41,175 bases of DNA from a virus. Where the stretch lies: the IMG/VR virus record IMGVR_UViG_3300022690_000268, positions 1 through 41,175 of that record; one strand, written 5' to 3'. A model generated the notes under the pieces. That model saw only the letters and a list, made by a program, of their open reading frames with translations. It was not told where the DNA came from and ran no database searches. Numbering within the stretch: position 1 is the stretch's first letter; each line of letters begins with the position of its first letter. The translations under genes and the position numbers were made by a program. Positions 21,094 through 29,390 of the stretch are shown piece by piece.

Positions 21094-22009
21094 TTAAACG
21101 CTCCTCAATTTTATCTTTGTAAATTCGCTTATATCCGTCATCAAGAGTTATAACTAAATCAGGATAAACCTTCTCGACCTCTTGAGCCAAGAATCCCTCT
21201 TCTGATCCAGTCTTGCCAGATTCTGGTTTCCAATCCCACTTGTATCTCTGTATTCCTGGGTTAGAGGTTGATCCTATTTTTACAATATTGTCTTTAAGGT
21301 TTACATCAGATATAGCCGCCACTCCAACTTGGCCACCAAGATTCATGATATTACCAAAAGCCTGTTGCTTGGCTTGAACTGCTGCAATCTGACCCTGTGC
21401 TTGAGTCTGGCCTATCTGCCCATACTGCTGAGATATTTGAGGTGCTGCGCTTTGCAATCCTGCTAAACCCTGAATTCCACCTAATTGCTGATTATAGGAT
21501 TCAAGCAAAGCCTCTTGCTGTAGATTCTGATTGTAGTTGGCCAACTGTGAAGCAGTTCCACCACCTCGAAGACCCCCTGTGGCCGAAGCTGTGCGGGCTA
21601 AAGCTTCCTCACCTGCCGCGCCGGTTCCTAGGATTGATTGATATAGTGGCGATAGCTGAGCCTGATCAATTAACTGCTGCTGCCCTCCGTACTGCTCAAA
21701 TCCAGCAAGTCCAGCAATGCCGCCAAGCTGCTGCAATCCAGCCTGCCTAAGCTCCTGTGGGATAGCCTCTGTCTCTTTTAGGTAGTCTAGACCCTGCTGC
21801 TGGTATCCGGCCTGTATGGCTGCGGCTTCTAGCGCTGCGTCTGCTGCCTCTTCACCACTTAGTTTTGCACCAAGTTTATCAGCACCCTCAGATAACTTGC
21901 CATATGGGTCGGTCGCCCCGCCACCAATAATACCGCCCAAGGCTACATTTCCAAGGCCTTGAGATGTCGAAGGATCTATATTCCTTCCAAATTGTCTAAC
22001 TGCGCCCAT
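21086..22009 (-). CDS. ejection protein, P22 gp7-like, with S74-type C-terminal domain
   Basis: A 307-residue protein. The N-terminal 230 residues are Gly-, Ala- and Gln-rich with coiled-coil character, as expected for a gp7-type ejection protein. The last 70 residues form a separate domain: SDVNLKDNIVKIG, then GFLAQEVEKVYPDLV. This is the pattern of the peptidase S74 intramolecular chaperone that usually caps trimeric tail fibres. Starts inside the gp14-like gene and overlaps the gp20-like start by eight bases. Whether the Ser-Asp site cuts itself off is unknown. Confidence 0.8.
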   Translation of the reverse strand: MGAVRQFGRNIDPSTSQGLGNVALGGIIGGGATDPYGKLSEGADKLGAKLSGEEAADAALEAAAIQAGYQQQGLDYLKETEAIPQELRQAGLQQLGGIAGLAGFEQYGGQQQLIDQAQLSPLYQSILGTGAAGEEALARTASATGGLRGGGTASQLANYNQNLQQEALLESYNQQLGGIQGLAGLQSAAPQISQQYGQIGQTQAQGQIAAVQAKQQAFGNIMNLGGQVGVAAISDVNLKDNIVKIGSTSNPGIQRYKWDWKPESGKTGSEEGFLAQEVEKVYPDLVITLDDGYKRIYKDKIEERLNA

Positions 22010-22463
22010 TTTTTATTTCCTCTCGAAGAATGCCCAATAAGTGTTGATCCACTAATTCTCCACCCTTCATAATAGATTTACGGTCAATACCTTCATCTTT
22101 AAATCCAAATTTCTTGGTGAAATTATACACATCTTTATAAACGACCGGAATCTTGCAGTTTATCTTCTTGATATTGCTAGAGAAGTTATCATATACGTGA
22201 TACAGAAAGTGCCAGCCAGCCTCTACACCATACTCACGATATGGCTTTAATATATTGCAATGAATCTCAATGGTCGTGCTGTTTTCAGGGTGAATCCACC
22301 AGAACCCAATCATTAAATCATCTTTAACAATACCCAGATAAATATGATCATCAGGCGGATAATAGTCACTATAACGAATTCCATCCTCTGCTATTCGCTC
22401 AAATAGCTCTTTGTCGGCCAAGAAATCCATTACCTTGTCTTGTGTGATTTTAACTAATTCCAT
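21996..22463 (-). CDS. P22 gp14-like protein with GNAT-like fold
   Basis: A 155-residue protein located exactly where gp14 lies in P22, between the needle and gp7. The text IYLGIVKDDLMIGFWWIHPEN followed by an EIHCNILKPYREYG helix and a KFGFKDEGIDR ending reads like an acetyltransferase (GNAT) fold. The acetyl-CoA loop is not obvious, so it may be a structural relic. gp14 is involved in head assembly or DNA delivery. Coupled with the needle gene by TAATG. Confidence 0.7.
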   Translation of the reverse strand: MELVKITQDKVMDFLADKELFERIAEDGIRYSDYYPPDDHIYLGIVKDDLMIGFWWIHPENSTTIEIHCNILKPYREYGVEAGWHFLYHVYDNFSSNIKKINCKIPVVYKDVYNFTKKFGFKDEGIDRKSIMKGGELVDQHLLGILREEIKNGRS

Positions 22464-23113
22464 TATGGGGCCATCTGCTTAGCGGCTTGGTTAGCTGCAA
22501 GGAATGCATTGAATTTTGTTACTAAATTATTAAAATCTGTAACCAATTGATTTACATCGGCTTTTGTTTCATTGGCCAGGGTTATTACTGATGGTAAGTC
22601 AGTGGCATCAGGGCTTGTTACATCTACGGTTGAGGCAGCAGCATTGGTAATATTAGCCGCCAGCAGCACAACGCCGCCAAGCAAAGCTGTTGCGAAGTTT
22701 CCAGTGCCTACGACATCACCAGCCGTACCATGGGCCGAATCTGCATTAACGTGATCAGTAAGATCGCTGTCAACCTCATCTATAGCGCCCTGAACATCTG
22801 TAGCAGCTAACCCACCTGAATTATCAAAGGATATTGCTGAGGCGTCATGGGCGTCATCCGTATCATCAATATGATTGGTTAAGTTTTGGGCGTTATCAGA
22901 AATTCCTTGGGCATTAGTGATTATGTCTGCGGTATTCTGAATTACCTGATCTTCAGCACTTCCGCTAACCTGGGCTAGGTCGTTGATATTGCTCTGCTTG
23001 TTAAACAGATCTTTAATCAAGTATGCAGGGGCCTCAGGGAGGGCCTTCTGAATATCGTTATAGCTTAAGTTTATGGACTGCCTAAGTACCAATTCAGCTG
23101 CTGTTTGAGCCAT
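22463..23113 (-). CDS. tail needle protein, P22 gp26-like
   Basis: A 216-residue protein. The N-terminal 45 residues carry the plug-type start with Gln, Leu and Tyr. Residues 45-90 and 180-216 are heptad-rich (repeated Ile/Leu/Asn/Asp), suited to a trimeric coiled coil. The middle has DDAHDA- and GLAATDVQGAIDEV-type repeats that recur in phage needle and fibre stalks. Size is close to P22 gp26 (233) and the order is right. It seals the portal channel and touches the envelope at infection. Confidence 0.75.
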   Translation of the reverse strand: MAQTAAELVLRQSINLSYNDIQKALPEAPAYLIKDLFNKQSNINDLAQVSGSAEDQVIQNTADIITNAQGISDNAQNLTNHIDDTDDAHDASAISFDNSGGLAATDVQGAIDEVDSDLTDHVNADSAHGTAGDVVGTGNFATALLGGVVLLAANITNAAASTVDVTSPDATDLPSVITLANETKADVNQLVTDFNNLVTKFNAFLAANQAAKQMAP

Positions 23114-24531
23114 TAGCTAGCCTCCACATTCAGTAATCCAAAGGCCATTCTAGACCTCGATGCACCTCTAAACTTAAAACCCGTCCAGTGACGTACATAG
23201 CCCATTCTTACCGGTCTAAATCTTCTGTTGTATTCAAATTCCCCGCCGTAAAGAATAGTCGCCTCTTGTCCATAGGTTCTTCCATTCTCAGTCCTACTTA
23301 CGAACACCGTTGCGTCTTTAGTTGCATCCACGATACCGGGAATCGTTTGCAGCTCAATGTTATTTATTGATAGAGTTTCAAGATTAAGAAATGGCGTAAA
23401 CAGGAGCCACTCGGCTATATCACCATATTGAGTTGCCACGGTCTTATCGAATACACCTAGTCTGGAATCCAGCTTATCACCCACCAGCCATTTACCGTTT
23501 CGAGGATCACGAACAAACCCTTTTCCTCGGTAATCAGCATCACCAGTACCAGCCTTAACCAATGACCATGCATTATCAACACCTTGTGACTCTGCAATAG
23601 AAGCGTTAAACAAATATGTGACAGTTGGGAAGTGATAAAAAACAAGGTTAACTTTATCCAAAGTTATACAATCAACGGTAGTTGTTGATAATTCATCATC
23701 TGTGAAATCTTCCAAAACCTTCTCTATCTCTCTAGAAGCTATCTTTCTGCCTGATCCAGCCGAATACATGTAGCATGATGGAGCTGTCTCCTCACGGCGC
23801 CCTAGGGTGTACCACATACCCTCAAGCTCATCGATTGTGTTGATACCAGATAAGCCAAGCTTAGATGCCTTTCTATCGAGGGGAGTAAATGCAAAGCCAG
23901 AAGGAGCGGCATTAAATATGAAGTGCTCGGTTGAAAATTCACCCAGGGCTAGCAACTCGTTGTCTTCATTCTTCTTAAGCGTTAGGGTAATGTCAGGCTC
24001 AAACTCTGCCACAGCCTCGTTGGCAAGGGGGAATGACTCTTCGTCCAGTATCTGGGAATGATAAATTCTAGTGCCGTCAGTCAGAACCACGAATTGAGCA
24101 ACAAAGACAACGCTAATAGGGCTACCTACATTGGTGCCATCAGTTATCTGCCTAAAGCCGTCAGTAGGATTGAAATAGAATAGTTTCTTGTCAGCCACCA
24201 AGATCACGTTATTAAACGTAAACGTCATGGGACATTCCTCAGTGCCGGGTACCGTACCAAGAATAGTTACCACTCCAAACTCATCAACAGAGATTAAATT
24301 GGTACCCGACACACGATAATGATTTTCAAAACCTTCTGCGCTGCACCATATTCCGCCACGATCTTTACCCGAACCAGTTCCGTAATCGGTTAACCCAGGC
24401 ATCTGATACATATAGCCCGCACTTTGAAGCTCTGGGCGCAATACACCGTACATATTGACCGGTATGGCATCCCTGTAGTCAACGCCATCCTGCTCCATCT
24501 TGGAGCCTTTTATTAATGAAACAGCAGGCAT
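23113..24531 (-). CDS. packaged DNA stabilisation protein, P22 gp10-like
   Basis: A 472-residue head-closure protein, the length of P22 gp10. The N-terminus, with IKGSKM, DYRDAIPVNMYGV and a GYMYQMPGL segment, follows the P22 pattern; the middle and C-terminus form a beta-propeller-like repeat text. It plugs the portal below the gp4-like adaptor. The ATG at 24531 directly follows the T run of a terminator, and there is no Shine-Dalgarno site. An internal ATG 11 codons in has AAAAGG eight bases ahead, but the conserved N-terminus favours the longer form. Confidence 0.85.
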   Translation of the reverse strand: MPAVSLIKGSKMEQDGVDYRDAIPVNMYGVLRPELQSAGYMYQMPGLTDYGTGSGKDRGGIWCSAEGFENHYRVSGTNLISVDEFGVVTILGTVPGTEECPMTFTFNNVILVADKKLFYFNPTDGFRQITDGTNVGSPISVVFVAQFVVLTDGTRIYHSQILDEESFPLANEAVAEFEPDITLTLKKNEDNELLALGEFSTEHFIFNAAPSGFAFTPLDRKASKLGLSGINTIDELEGMWYTLGRREETAPSCYMYSAGSGRKIASREIEKVLEDFTDDELSTTTVDCITLDKVNLVFYHFPTVTYLFNASIAESQGVDNAWSLVKAGTGDADYRGKGFVRDPRNGKWLVGDKLDSRLGVFDKTVATQYGDIAEWLLFTPFLNLETLSINNIELQTIPGIVDATKDATVFVSRTENGRTYGQEATILYGGEFEYNRRFRPVRMGYVRHWTGFKFRGASRSRMAFGLLNVEAS

Positions 24532-24571
24532 AAAAAAACCATGTTAGTTTGTTTTTCACATTCTAACATGG
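24532..24571 (-). terminator. terminator abutting the gp10-like start
   Basis: On the minus strand a perfect 9-bp stem (24571-24563 with 24547-24539) is followed by seven T (24538-24532). The next three bases are the ATG of the gp10-like gene. Confidence 0.85.
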
Positions 24572-24595
24572 CTTAGGGCTTGATTATAGTTTGAG

Positions 24596-24700
24596 CTAAT
24601 AACCCGTCCCGCGTGACTTACTGGGCTTCTTAGCTGGCTTACGTTTAGCCGGTTTCTTCTTCATCGGCTTCTTCTTTGGGTATCCGCTTATTGCTGGCAT
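24596..24700 (-). CDS. Lys-rich 34-residue peptide
   Basis: MPAISGYPKKKPMKKKPAKR starts a 34-residue protein in which 13 residues are Lys or Arg and 6 are Pro, with no hydrophobic segment. It has a clean AGGAG site before the ATG and its own promoter and terminator, making it a single-gene unit inside the late region. The composition fits a nucleic-acid-binding or DNA-compacting peptide, perhaps packaged in the virion. Two other Lys-rich peptides are encoded at 38557 and 39393. Confidence 0.75.
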   Translation of the reverse strand: MPAISGYPKKKPMKKKPAKRKPAKKPSKSRGTGY

Positions 24701-24723
24701 GTCGTTCTCCTGTTTGAAGCTTA

Positions 24724-24752
24724 ATTATATGGCTGTAGTTTGATCAATACAA
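24724..24752 (-). promoter_or_regulatory. leftward promoter for the Lys-rich peptide
   Basis: On the minus strand TTGTAT (24752-24747), a 17-base spacer and TATAAT (24729-24724). It lies in the gap after the 1,141-residue gene and 24 bases before the Lys-rich ATG. Confidence 0.7.
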
Positions 24753-24768
24753 ATAAAGTCTTACGTAT

Positions 24769-27700
24769 TTAATCACCTATCCTAACAATATTCATTATTA
24801 TAGATGGGGTAAGCGGTATGTCATTAGGAGCTGTCCCGCTTGCTGGGAATGCATCTAATATAAGGTTTGCATCTTCAACTTGGATCATGAACCGTATCTT
24901 ATCACCTGAATTTACTCTAAAAGTAGATGTTAAGGGCGAAACAGTGGTGGCTCCTGCTGTATTTACGGTAAATTTTACATTTGTGCCCGGTACATTTACA
25001 AATCCTGATCCTGTATCTATTGCCAGGAACATGTTTAATACATCAGTGCCACCGCCTGTTGTTCTAGTATATTGAGGCTCTGCTGTTGATTGATACACGC
25101 CCCCACTAGTAAATGTGAATTCATCATTATTTACAGTTTCAGAATGCTCTATTCCTGAGAACTGCTCGTTTTTATTGAATTGTATGGGTGCAGATACATT
25201 TGCGGTAAATGATTGATCCAAAGAATGTGAGAATCCGCCAAAGATGCTTTTTTCTAACGCCCTTATTTCAACCTGAATAAATCCTATCGATGCATCTATT
25301 TTACCTATATGTCCCATTTGTATTGGAATTGCAGGCCTTGTTGAAGTTAAATCGCCTGCGCTAGTATCTGATAAGTAAACAAGCTCACCAGCAGAAAAGC
25401 CCGTAGTATCTAAATCGTTAACGCGTCCAAATACAGTAACTAATCCAACAGCTCCGTTTACCATTGTAGTAGTGGTTAAGCCTAATACCTCTGTGTTTTC
25501 AACTGTATCAGCTAATGCCAATATTATTTCCATGGCATCATTTGTACCATCATATCCGCTTACATTAACGACTTTTCCATCAGGAATTGTAGCCCCTGAA
25601 TTATTGACAACGAACACAACGCTCTCTTGTCCAACCTGTATAGACGATCCGGGGAAAATGTTTCGAACATTCATTGTTCCTTTTTCTGGGTCGTAGTTTG
25701 TTGATCCAGGCGTTGATCCTAGTGGGTCCTGGTTTAAAACTTCAGAACCTTCAATATAAATATTACTAGCTTCAATATTATTAGTCAGGCATATCTCACT
25801 AACTGAGATAATTTCCTTCTCGAGTTCTCTCAACCCATTGAATATCGATTGCGGTGCCGCTAGATTTTCTGTACGTAATGTTAGTTTTCCACCTACATTT
25901 TTTAGAAATAAATCTAACTTATCACCCAGCCCCCTCGGGTTTCCGTCCGGTAAAATAACGGTGTAATCCCGCTTTCCTTCAGGTACAAATATCTGGGCAA
26001 TATTAGCTTGCATTGTCGAAACAGATAATGTTTTAGTTGATGACTCTTCGTAAATAGTAACGCCAAAGTTATCATGGTAGGTTACGCGGTTAGAACCACC
26101 AGTTGAGCCTGAACTGATTAGAACTCTAGTTCCTAATCCGCCGCCATTGGTAAAAAATGTTGGGATAAATGTTGTCAATACCCCATTTATAAACACTTGT
26201 GCTGCACCCAAACCCGCCGGAACATTTACTTGTCTTGAAAAGTACTTATCGAATGTGACTAAAGGATTTCCTCCAGTTCCGTTCATTGTTACATTGTTGC
26301 CGGTATTATCTGCTTCAATCAGGCGCAAATTACCCGAGTTATTATCAAAAATAACCCCGTAACGGCGATTTCCTGTAGCTAGCGGATTTTCAGCAGCATC
26401 AGCTTGTAACCCTGAGAAAAAACCACTAGAGCCGTCGACTGAATCTAATCTATGAACGCCACTAAAAGACGCGCCGAAATCGTTAATATCTATCCAATTT
26501 TGAGCCGTTAGTGATATCTGAGATGTTGTACTGCCATCGGCAACATCGTCATTATGTCGGACAACCTGTTTTGACGTACCAAATACGTCTTCAGTTGCTA
26601 AGTCAATAGTCGCCGAGCCAGTAGCGATATCTACCCAGGTTTGTTGTCCCGCAGGCAGGCCTAGCTCACCGAAAAACCTATTGTTAGTGTTGGCGAACTC
26701 TTCTGTTGCCACAATCGGTACATCAGAAGCGTGAGCAAGTTGATGGAATGTAATGGGCGTAACACTACCTTCGCCATGCTCGGGCGTACCGGTTAACGAT
26801 GTTCTCCACACGGACACATTAACTTTAGTAACAGTCCCCGTTTCAACGGCTGTTACAACTTGATCCCTTGTAAAATCTTCTACATTTGCAGTGCCACCGA
26901 TGCCTCTTGCGAAAATAACAAATCCAAGTTGTACATCAACCTCATAAAGTCCTTTTGTCCGTAATGTATCAACAAATATAATATCATTTGGAGAAAATAC
27001 ACTAAGTGTATCAATTCCGATTAGCGGAGGCGTGCCATTGCCCGCCGTGAATTGCTTGGCGGTGACAGTTGCACCGGTGGACGTCGCTTGATAAACGTGT
27101 GTAGATCCTACGGTTTCAGCAGTAGTTGAAGTCTGATCCACGTTTTGAGTTATATAATTTACATCAAGTAGAAATTTCTCTCCGTCGTTTACCAGAGTGT
27201 CAACCGGCACGCCTTCCTGGATCAATTGGGTCAGGAACGGGATATCCGTAGCGGTTCCCTTAAGGCTCATCGAGTCCGCCTTTATTTCAACATCTAGTTG
27301 TTGGCCTTGCTCTAATTGAAATGTCGATAATCCTATATTGAAGATACCCGGGGTGTCATCAGCAACGCTGACAAAATCGACAACGTTATCCCCAGCTATG
27401 AAAGATAAGCCTGGGTTGGCAACTTTCTCTGCCGGCGTAACGGCGTTGAAAGCGGCCTCGCTGGGTATGTGTCGGATAACTATGCCAGTGGCATTGTCTA
27501 TAATTTCCGCCACAACGTTGGCCATGGGCGCGTCCGCGCGGAAGGTTACCTGGTTGGTCTGGCGCACCTTTGGGGCAGTAACGCCACCGATGATGACGAA
27601 GGACAGTGGGTTGGTCGTTATTACACTGGTATCGATCCCCTGCAACTCGTTAAAGAACTGAGTTTTTAGGTCGAGATTCCTAGACGCGAGAGACCCAGTT

Positions 27701-28194
27701 TCATCGAACTCTGTGGTCATAGCGTAGCCGTGCGTGCCATCCACGTTATTGCTTATGGCCAATTGTTTGGCGGCTTCTGACGCTGTTACCACGGGGCCAA
27801 ATTTTGCCGAGCCAGCAGGTAAATTTATTGCTTTATCAAAGGTCCATTCTTCTGTAGTGGGGTCGACCGTAGCCCCTGCATAAATAAGCTTACCCAATGA
27901 ATCCGATTTCGGTACTTGACCTTCTGTAAGCGTGGTGAATGAAGGATCTGAAGCAGGCGGGTTAGGAGTAACTGTACCGCCTGATGTTATCTCGCCAGTA
28001 TAAGAACCATCAGAACATTTACAGGTAATAAAAGATCCAAACCAGTCAGGGTCAAGATCTGAAAATCGAGATTGAACAAAATAACCCACTGCCTGAGTTT
28101 CTACAATCGTGTCTGTAGTTTCATAAACATACTGATTAAATATGCCGCGTGATTGTTCGGTAGCTATATCTAGTTTGAATTGTGTAAAGGCCAT
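24769..28194 (-). CDS. large modular tail-fibre or spike-like protein, 1141 aa
   Basis: Extra virion-type protein inserted between the gp4-like and gp10-like genes, where P22 has none. Several beta modules can be traced. An N-terminal attachment part covers about residues 1-70, followed by a Pro/Ser/Thr linker. A LamG/concanavalin-like region covers about 500-710, a small barrel with VFVVNNSGATIPDGKVV around 860-970, and a C-terminal jelly-roll of C1q/TNF type about 1000-1141. These are receptor-binding modules by type. Its N-terminus has no P22 head-binding domain, so it probably attaches elsewhere. AGGAG-type translation signal lies in a hairpin. Confidence 0.75.
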   Translation of the reverse strand: MAFTQFKLDIATEQSRGIFNQYVYETTDTIVETQAVGYFVQSRFSDLDPDWFGSFITCKCSDGSYTGEITSGGTVTPNPPASDPSFTTLTEGQVPKSDSLGKLIYAGATVDPTTEEWTFDKAINLPAGSAKFGPVVTASEAAKQLAISNNVDGTHGYAMTTEFDETGSLASRNLDLKTQFFNELQGIDTSVITTNPLSFVIIGGVTAPKVRQTNQVTFRADAPMANVVAEIIDNATGIVIRHIPSEAAFNAVTPAEKVANPGLSFIAGDNVVDFVSVADDTPGIFNIGLSTFQLEQGQQLDVEIKADSMSLKGTATDIPFLTQLIQEGVPVDTLVNDGEKFLLDVNYITQNVDQTSTTAETVGSTHVYQATSTGATVTAKQFTAGNGTPPLIGIDTLSVFSPNDIIFVDTLRTKGLYEVDVQLGFVIFARGIGGTANVEDFTRDQVVTAVETGTVTKVNVSVWRTSLTGTPEHGEGSVTPITFHQLAHASDVPIVATEEFANTNNRFFGELGLPAGQQTWVDIATGSATIDLATEDVFGTSKQVVRHNDDVADGSTTSQISLTAQNWIDINDFGASFSGVHRLDSVDGSSGFFSGLQADAAENPLATGNRRYGVIFDNNSGNLRLIEADNTGNNVTMNGTGGNPLVTFDKYFSRQVNVPAGLGAAQVFINGVLTTFIPTFFTNGGGLGTRVLISSGSTGGSNRVTYHDNFGVTIYEESSTKTLSVSTMQANIAQIFVPEGKRDYTVILPDGNPRGLGDKLDLFLKNVGGKLTLRTENLAAPQSIFNGLRELEKEIISVSEICLTNNIEASNIYIEGSEVLNQDPLGSTPGSTNYDPEKGTMNVRNIFPGSSIQVGQESVVFVVNNSGATIPDGKVVNVSGYDGTNDAMEIILALADTVENTEVLGLTTTTMVNGAVGLVTVFGRVNDLDTTGFSAGELVYLSDTSAGDLTSTRPAIPIQMGHIGKIDASIGFIQVEIRALEKSIFGGFSHSLDQSFTANVSAPIQFNKNEQFSGIEHSETVNNDEFTFTSGGVYQSTAEPQYTRTTGGGTDVLNMFLAIDTGSGFVNVPGTNVKFTVNTAGATTVSPLTSTFRVNSGDKIRFMIQVEDANLILDAFPASGTAPNDIPLTPSIIMNIVRIGD

Positions 28195-28198
28195 TAAC

Positions 28199-28230
28199 CA
28201 ACTCCATCATGAATTCGTGTGAAGGAGTTG
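28199..28230 (-). promoter_or_regulatory. hairpin hiding the ribosome site of the 1141-aa gene
   Basis: CAACTCC (minus 28230-28224) pairs with GGAGTTG (28205-28199) over 7 bp. The GGAG of the second strand lies seven bases before the ATG at 28194, the best position for the ribosome site. When the hairpin is closed, translation should be low. Confidence 0.6.
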
Positions 28231-28232
28231 TT

Positions 28233-28249
28233 AAAAAGCCCCGAAGGGC
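28233..28249 (-). terminator. terminator with TTCG tetraloop
   Basis: On the minus strand GCCC-TTCG-GGGC (28249-28238) is followed by five T. It lies between the gp4-like gene and the 1141-residue gene. No promoter is visible in the 40 bases after it, so the large gene depends on read-through or antitermination. Confidence 0.8.
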
Positions 28250-28283
28250 ATGAAGTGAAGGTTTGTGAAGGTTAGTTATGGGT

Positions 28284-28295
28284 GGCTGATCAGCC
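28284..28295. repeat. 12-bp perfect palindrome in the gap after gp4
   Basis: GGCTGATCAGCC is fully self-complementary. It lies in the 167-base gene-free gap between 28195 and 28361, which also has a small GGCAG/CTGCC hairpin and repeated GTGAAGG. It may stabilise the 3' end of the upstream message or bind a protein. Confidence 0.45.
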
Positions 28296-28361
28296 TATGC
28301 CGGCAGCCTTCACCCTGCCAGCCCCTTTATTTTAAATTAAAACAATATCAAATAATACCAA

Positions 28362-29105
28362 TTAAGTGATGTTGCCCACTGTTTGGCTGTCTTGTATGTT
28401 GAAATCCACCAAGCGACTGTTAACCCGACCTGAAACGGTGGTGATTACAATCTTAACCTGCCTGAATGACTGGGTATCTTTTGTGTCATCTGCTGTAATT
28501 CTAAAGCTAACAGACGTGTCATCATTTGAAGATGAAACTAATGTTAATCCTGTATCGGCCTGGATGGTAAAGGATGCAATCGTGTCATCGTTAATTAGAT
28601 AGGCCGTGAAGAACTCTTGATAATCTTGAGTGTCTCCGCGCAATATAATATTAGAATCTGATGGTGGTGTTTGCTCTTGGCTGTAATAACGGAACAAGTA
28701 ATTCCACCGTACTGTGTTGCCTGAACCACGCGCCATACGATCAGGGTAGCGTACCTCAGTAATTTGAGCAGCCGCCACAATAGAATTAGAATTAGATAGG
28801 GATTGATTAGCCTGCCTGTCTAGACTCACCGGTATCTCTTTACCAAAGTAAGATACAACCCTAGTGGCTAAATTAGCGGACATCATTTGTTTATGCTCTA
28901 ACCTTACCCCTGTGTCTGTGTTGGGGTCTGGCTCTTCCTCGAACTGATAGTTCAAGTTCATGCTGGTAGCCTCAAACTCAGCCATCATACTTTCAAGCTG
29001 GCCAAGGGCTATTGTTGTGTCTTCTGTTGTAGGGTCGACGGTTAGGCCAGATATACGAATCTTGGCATAAGCATCACCAATTACATCAATCTTTTTTATC
29101 GCCAT
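28362..29105 (-). CDS. head completion adaptor, P22 gp4-like, with C-terminal extension
   Basis: A 247-residue protein. The first 150 residues match P22 gp4: TVDPTTEDTTIALGQLESMM with the following helix, a KEIPVSLDRQAN segment, and RYPDRMARGSGN near 135 (PYPSRMPTGSGN in P22). P22 gp4 is 166 residues; here about 95 more form a beta-rich domain (about 155-247) that may be Ig-like. It binds under the portal and extends the channel. The ATG at 29105 is used; the longer frame would need a TTG. The start overlaps the gene upstream by 20 bases. Confidence 0.85.
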   Translation of the reverse strand: MAIKKIDVIGDAYAKIRISGLTVDPTTEDTTIALGQLESMMAEFEATSMNLNYQFEEEPDPNTDTGVRLEHKQMMSANLATRVVSYFGKEIPVSLDRQANQSLSNSNSIVAAAQITEVRYPDRMARGSGNTVRWNYLFRYYSQEQTPPSDSNIILRGDTQDYQEFFTAYLINDDTIASFTIQADTGLTLVSSSNDDTSVSFRITADDTKDTQSFRQVKIVITTVSGRVNSRLVDFNIQDSQTVGNIT

Positions 29106-29349
29106 GACCAAGCTCTTTCAGTAGGGTTTTCATCCGCTTCTTTTCCCAGTCTACAATGCCAGCCTTTTGAGCAGCGCTGCGTATTTCTTCTGTGGAAAGC
29201 TTGCCAGATTGGTTGGTGTCGATATCTTCAACTGAAACCGGTTCAATCACCTTCTCTTTAGTCAGTGACCAGCCAGCGTTCAAATGATCTTGAAGTGTGG
29301 CAGGCTCTACATTAGTCGGAGTGCCGTTTTTGTAAATAGTTACAGCCAT
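29086..29349 (-). CDS. small head-operon protein with EF-hand-like loop, 87 aa
   Basis: Starts with a beta-type MAVTIYKNGTPTNVEP, then LQDHLNAGW. A 12-residue loop DTNQSGKLSTEE (about residues 44-55) fits the EF-hand calcium loop at positions 1, 3, 5, 6, 8, 9 and 12. It is followed by EIRSAAQKAGI and a KKRMKTLLKELG helix. Related phage proteins with a GW and KR-IKTL-KELG outline lie beside coat genes and have no known function. The good AAGGAA site favours real expression. Confidence 0.7.
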   Translation of the reverse strand: MAVTIYKNGTPTNVEPATLQDHLNAGWSLTKEKVIEPVSVEDIDTNQSGKLSTEEIRSAAQKAGIVDWEKKRMKTLLKELGHGDKKD

Positions 29350-29365
29350 TATTATTCCTTAAGGA

Positions 29366-29385
29366 AAGGGGCCGTTAAGCCCCTT
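29366..29385 (-). terminator. hairpin after the coat gene, weak terminator or attenuator
   Basis: AAGGGGC and GCCCCTT pair over 7 bp with a 6-base loop. On the minus strand this is followed by TTCCTT, a poor T run. It may lower expression of the genes after the coat gene. A CCTTAAGG palindrome lies next to it (29357-29364). Confidence 0.5.
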
Positions 29386-29390
29386 ATGTT

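Noticed and set aside
15679-28602. Plus-strand ORFs of 60-125 codons opposite the tailspike, ejection and fibre genes
   Set aside because: They are shadows of well-supported long minus-strand genes, without ribosome sites or recognisable proteins.
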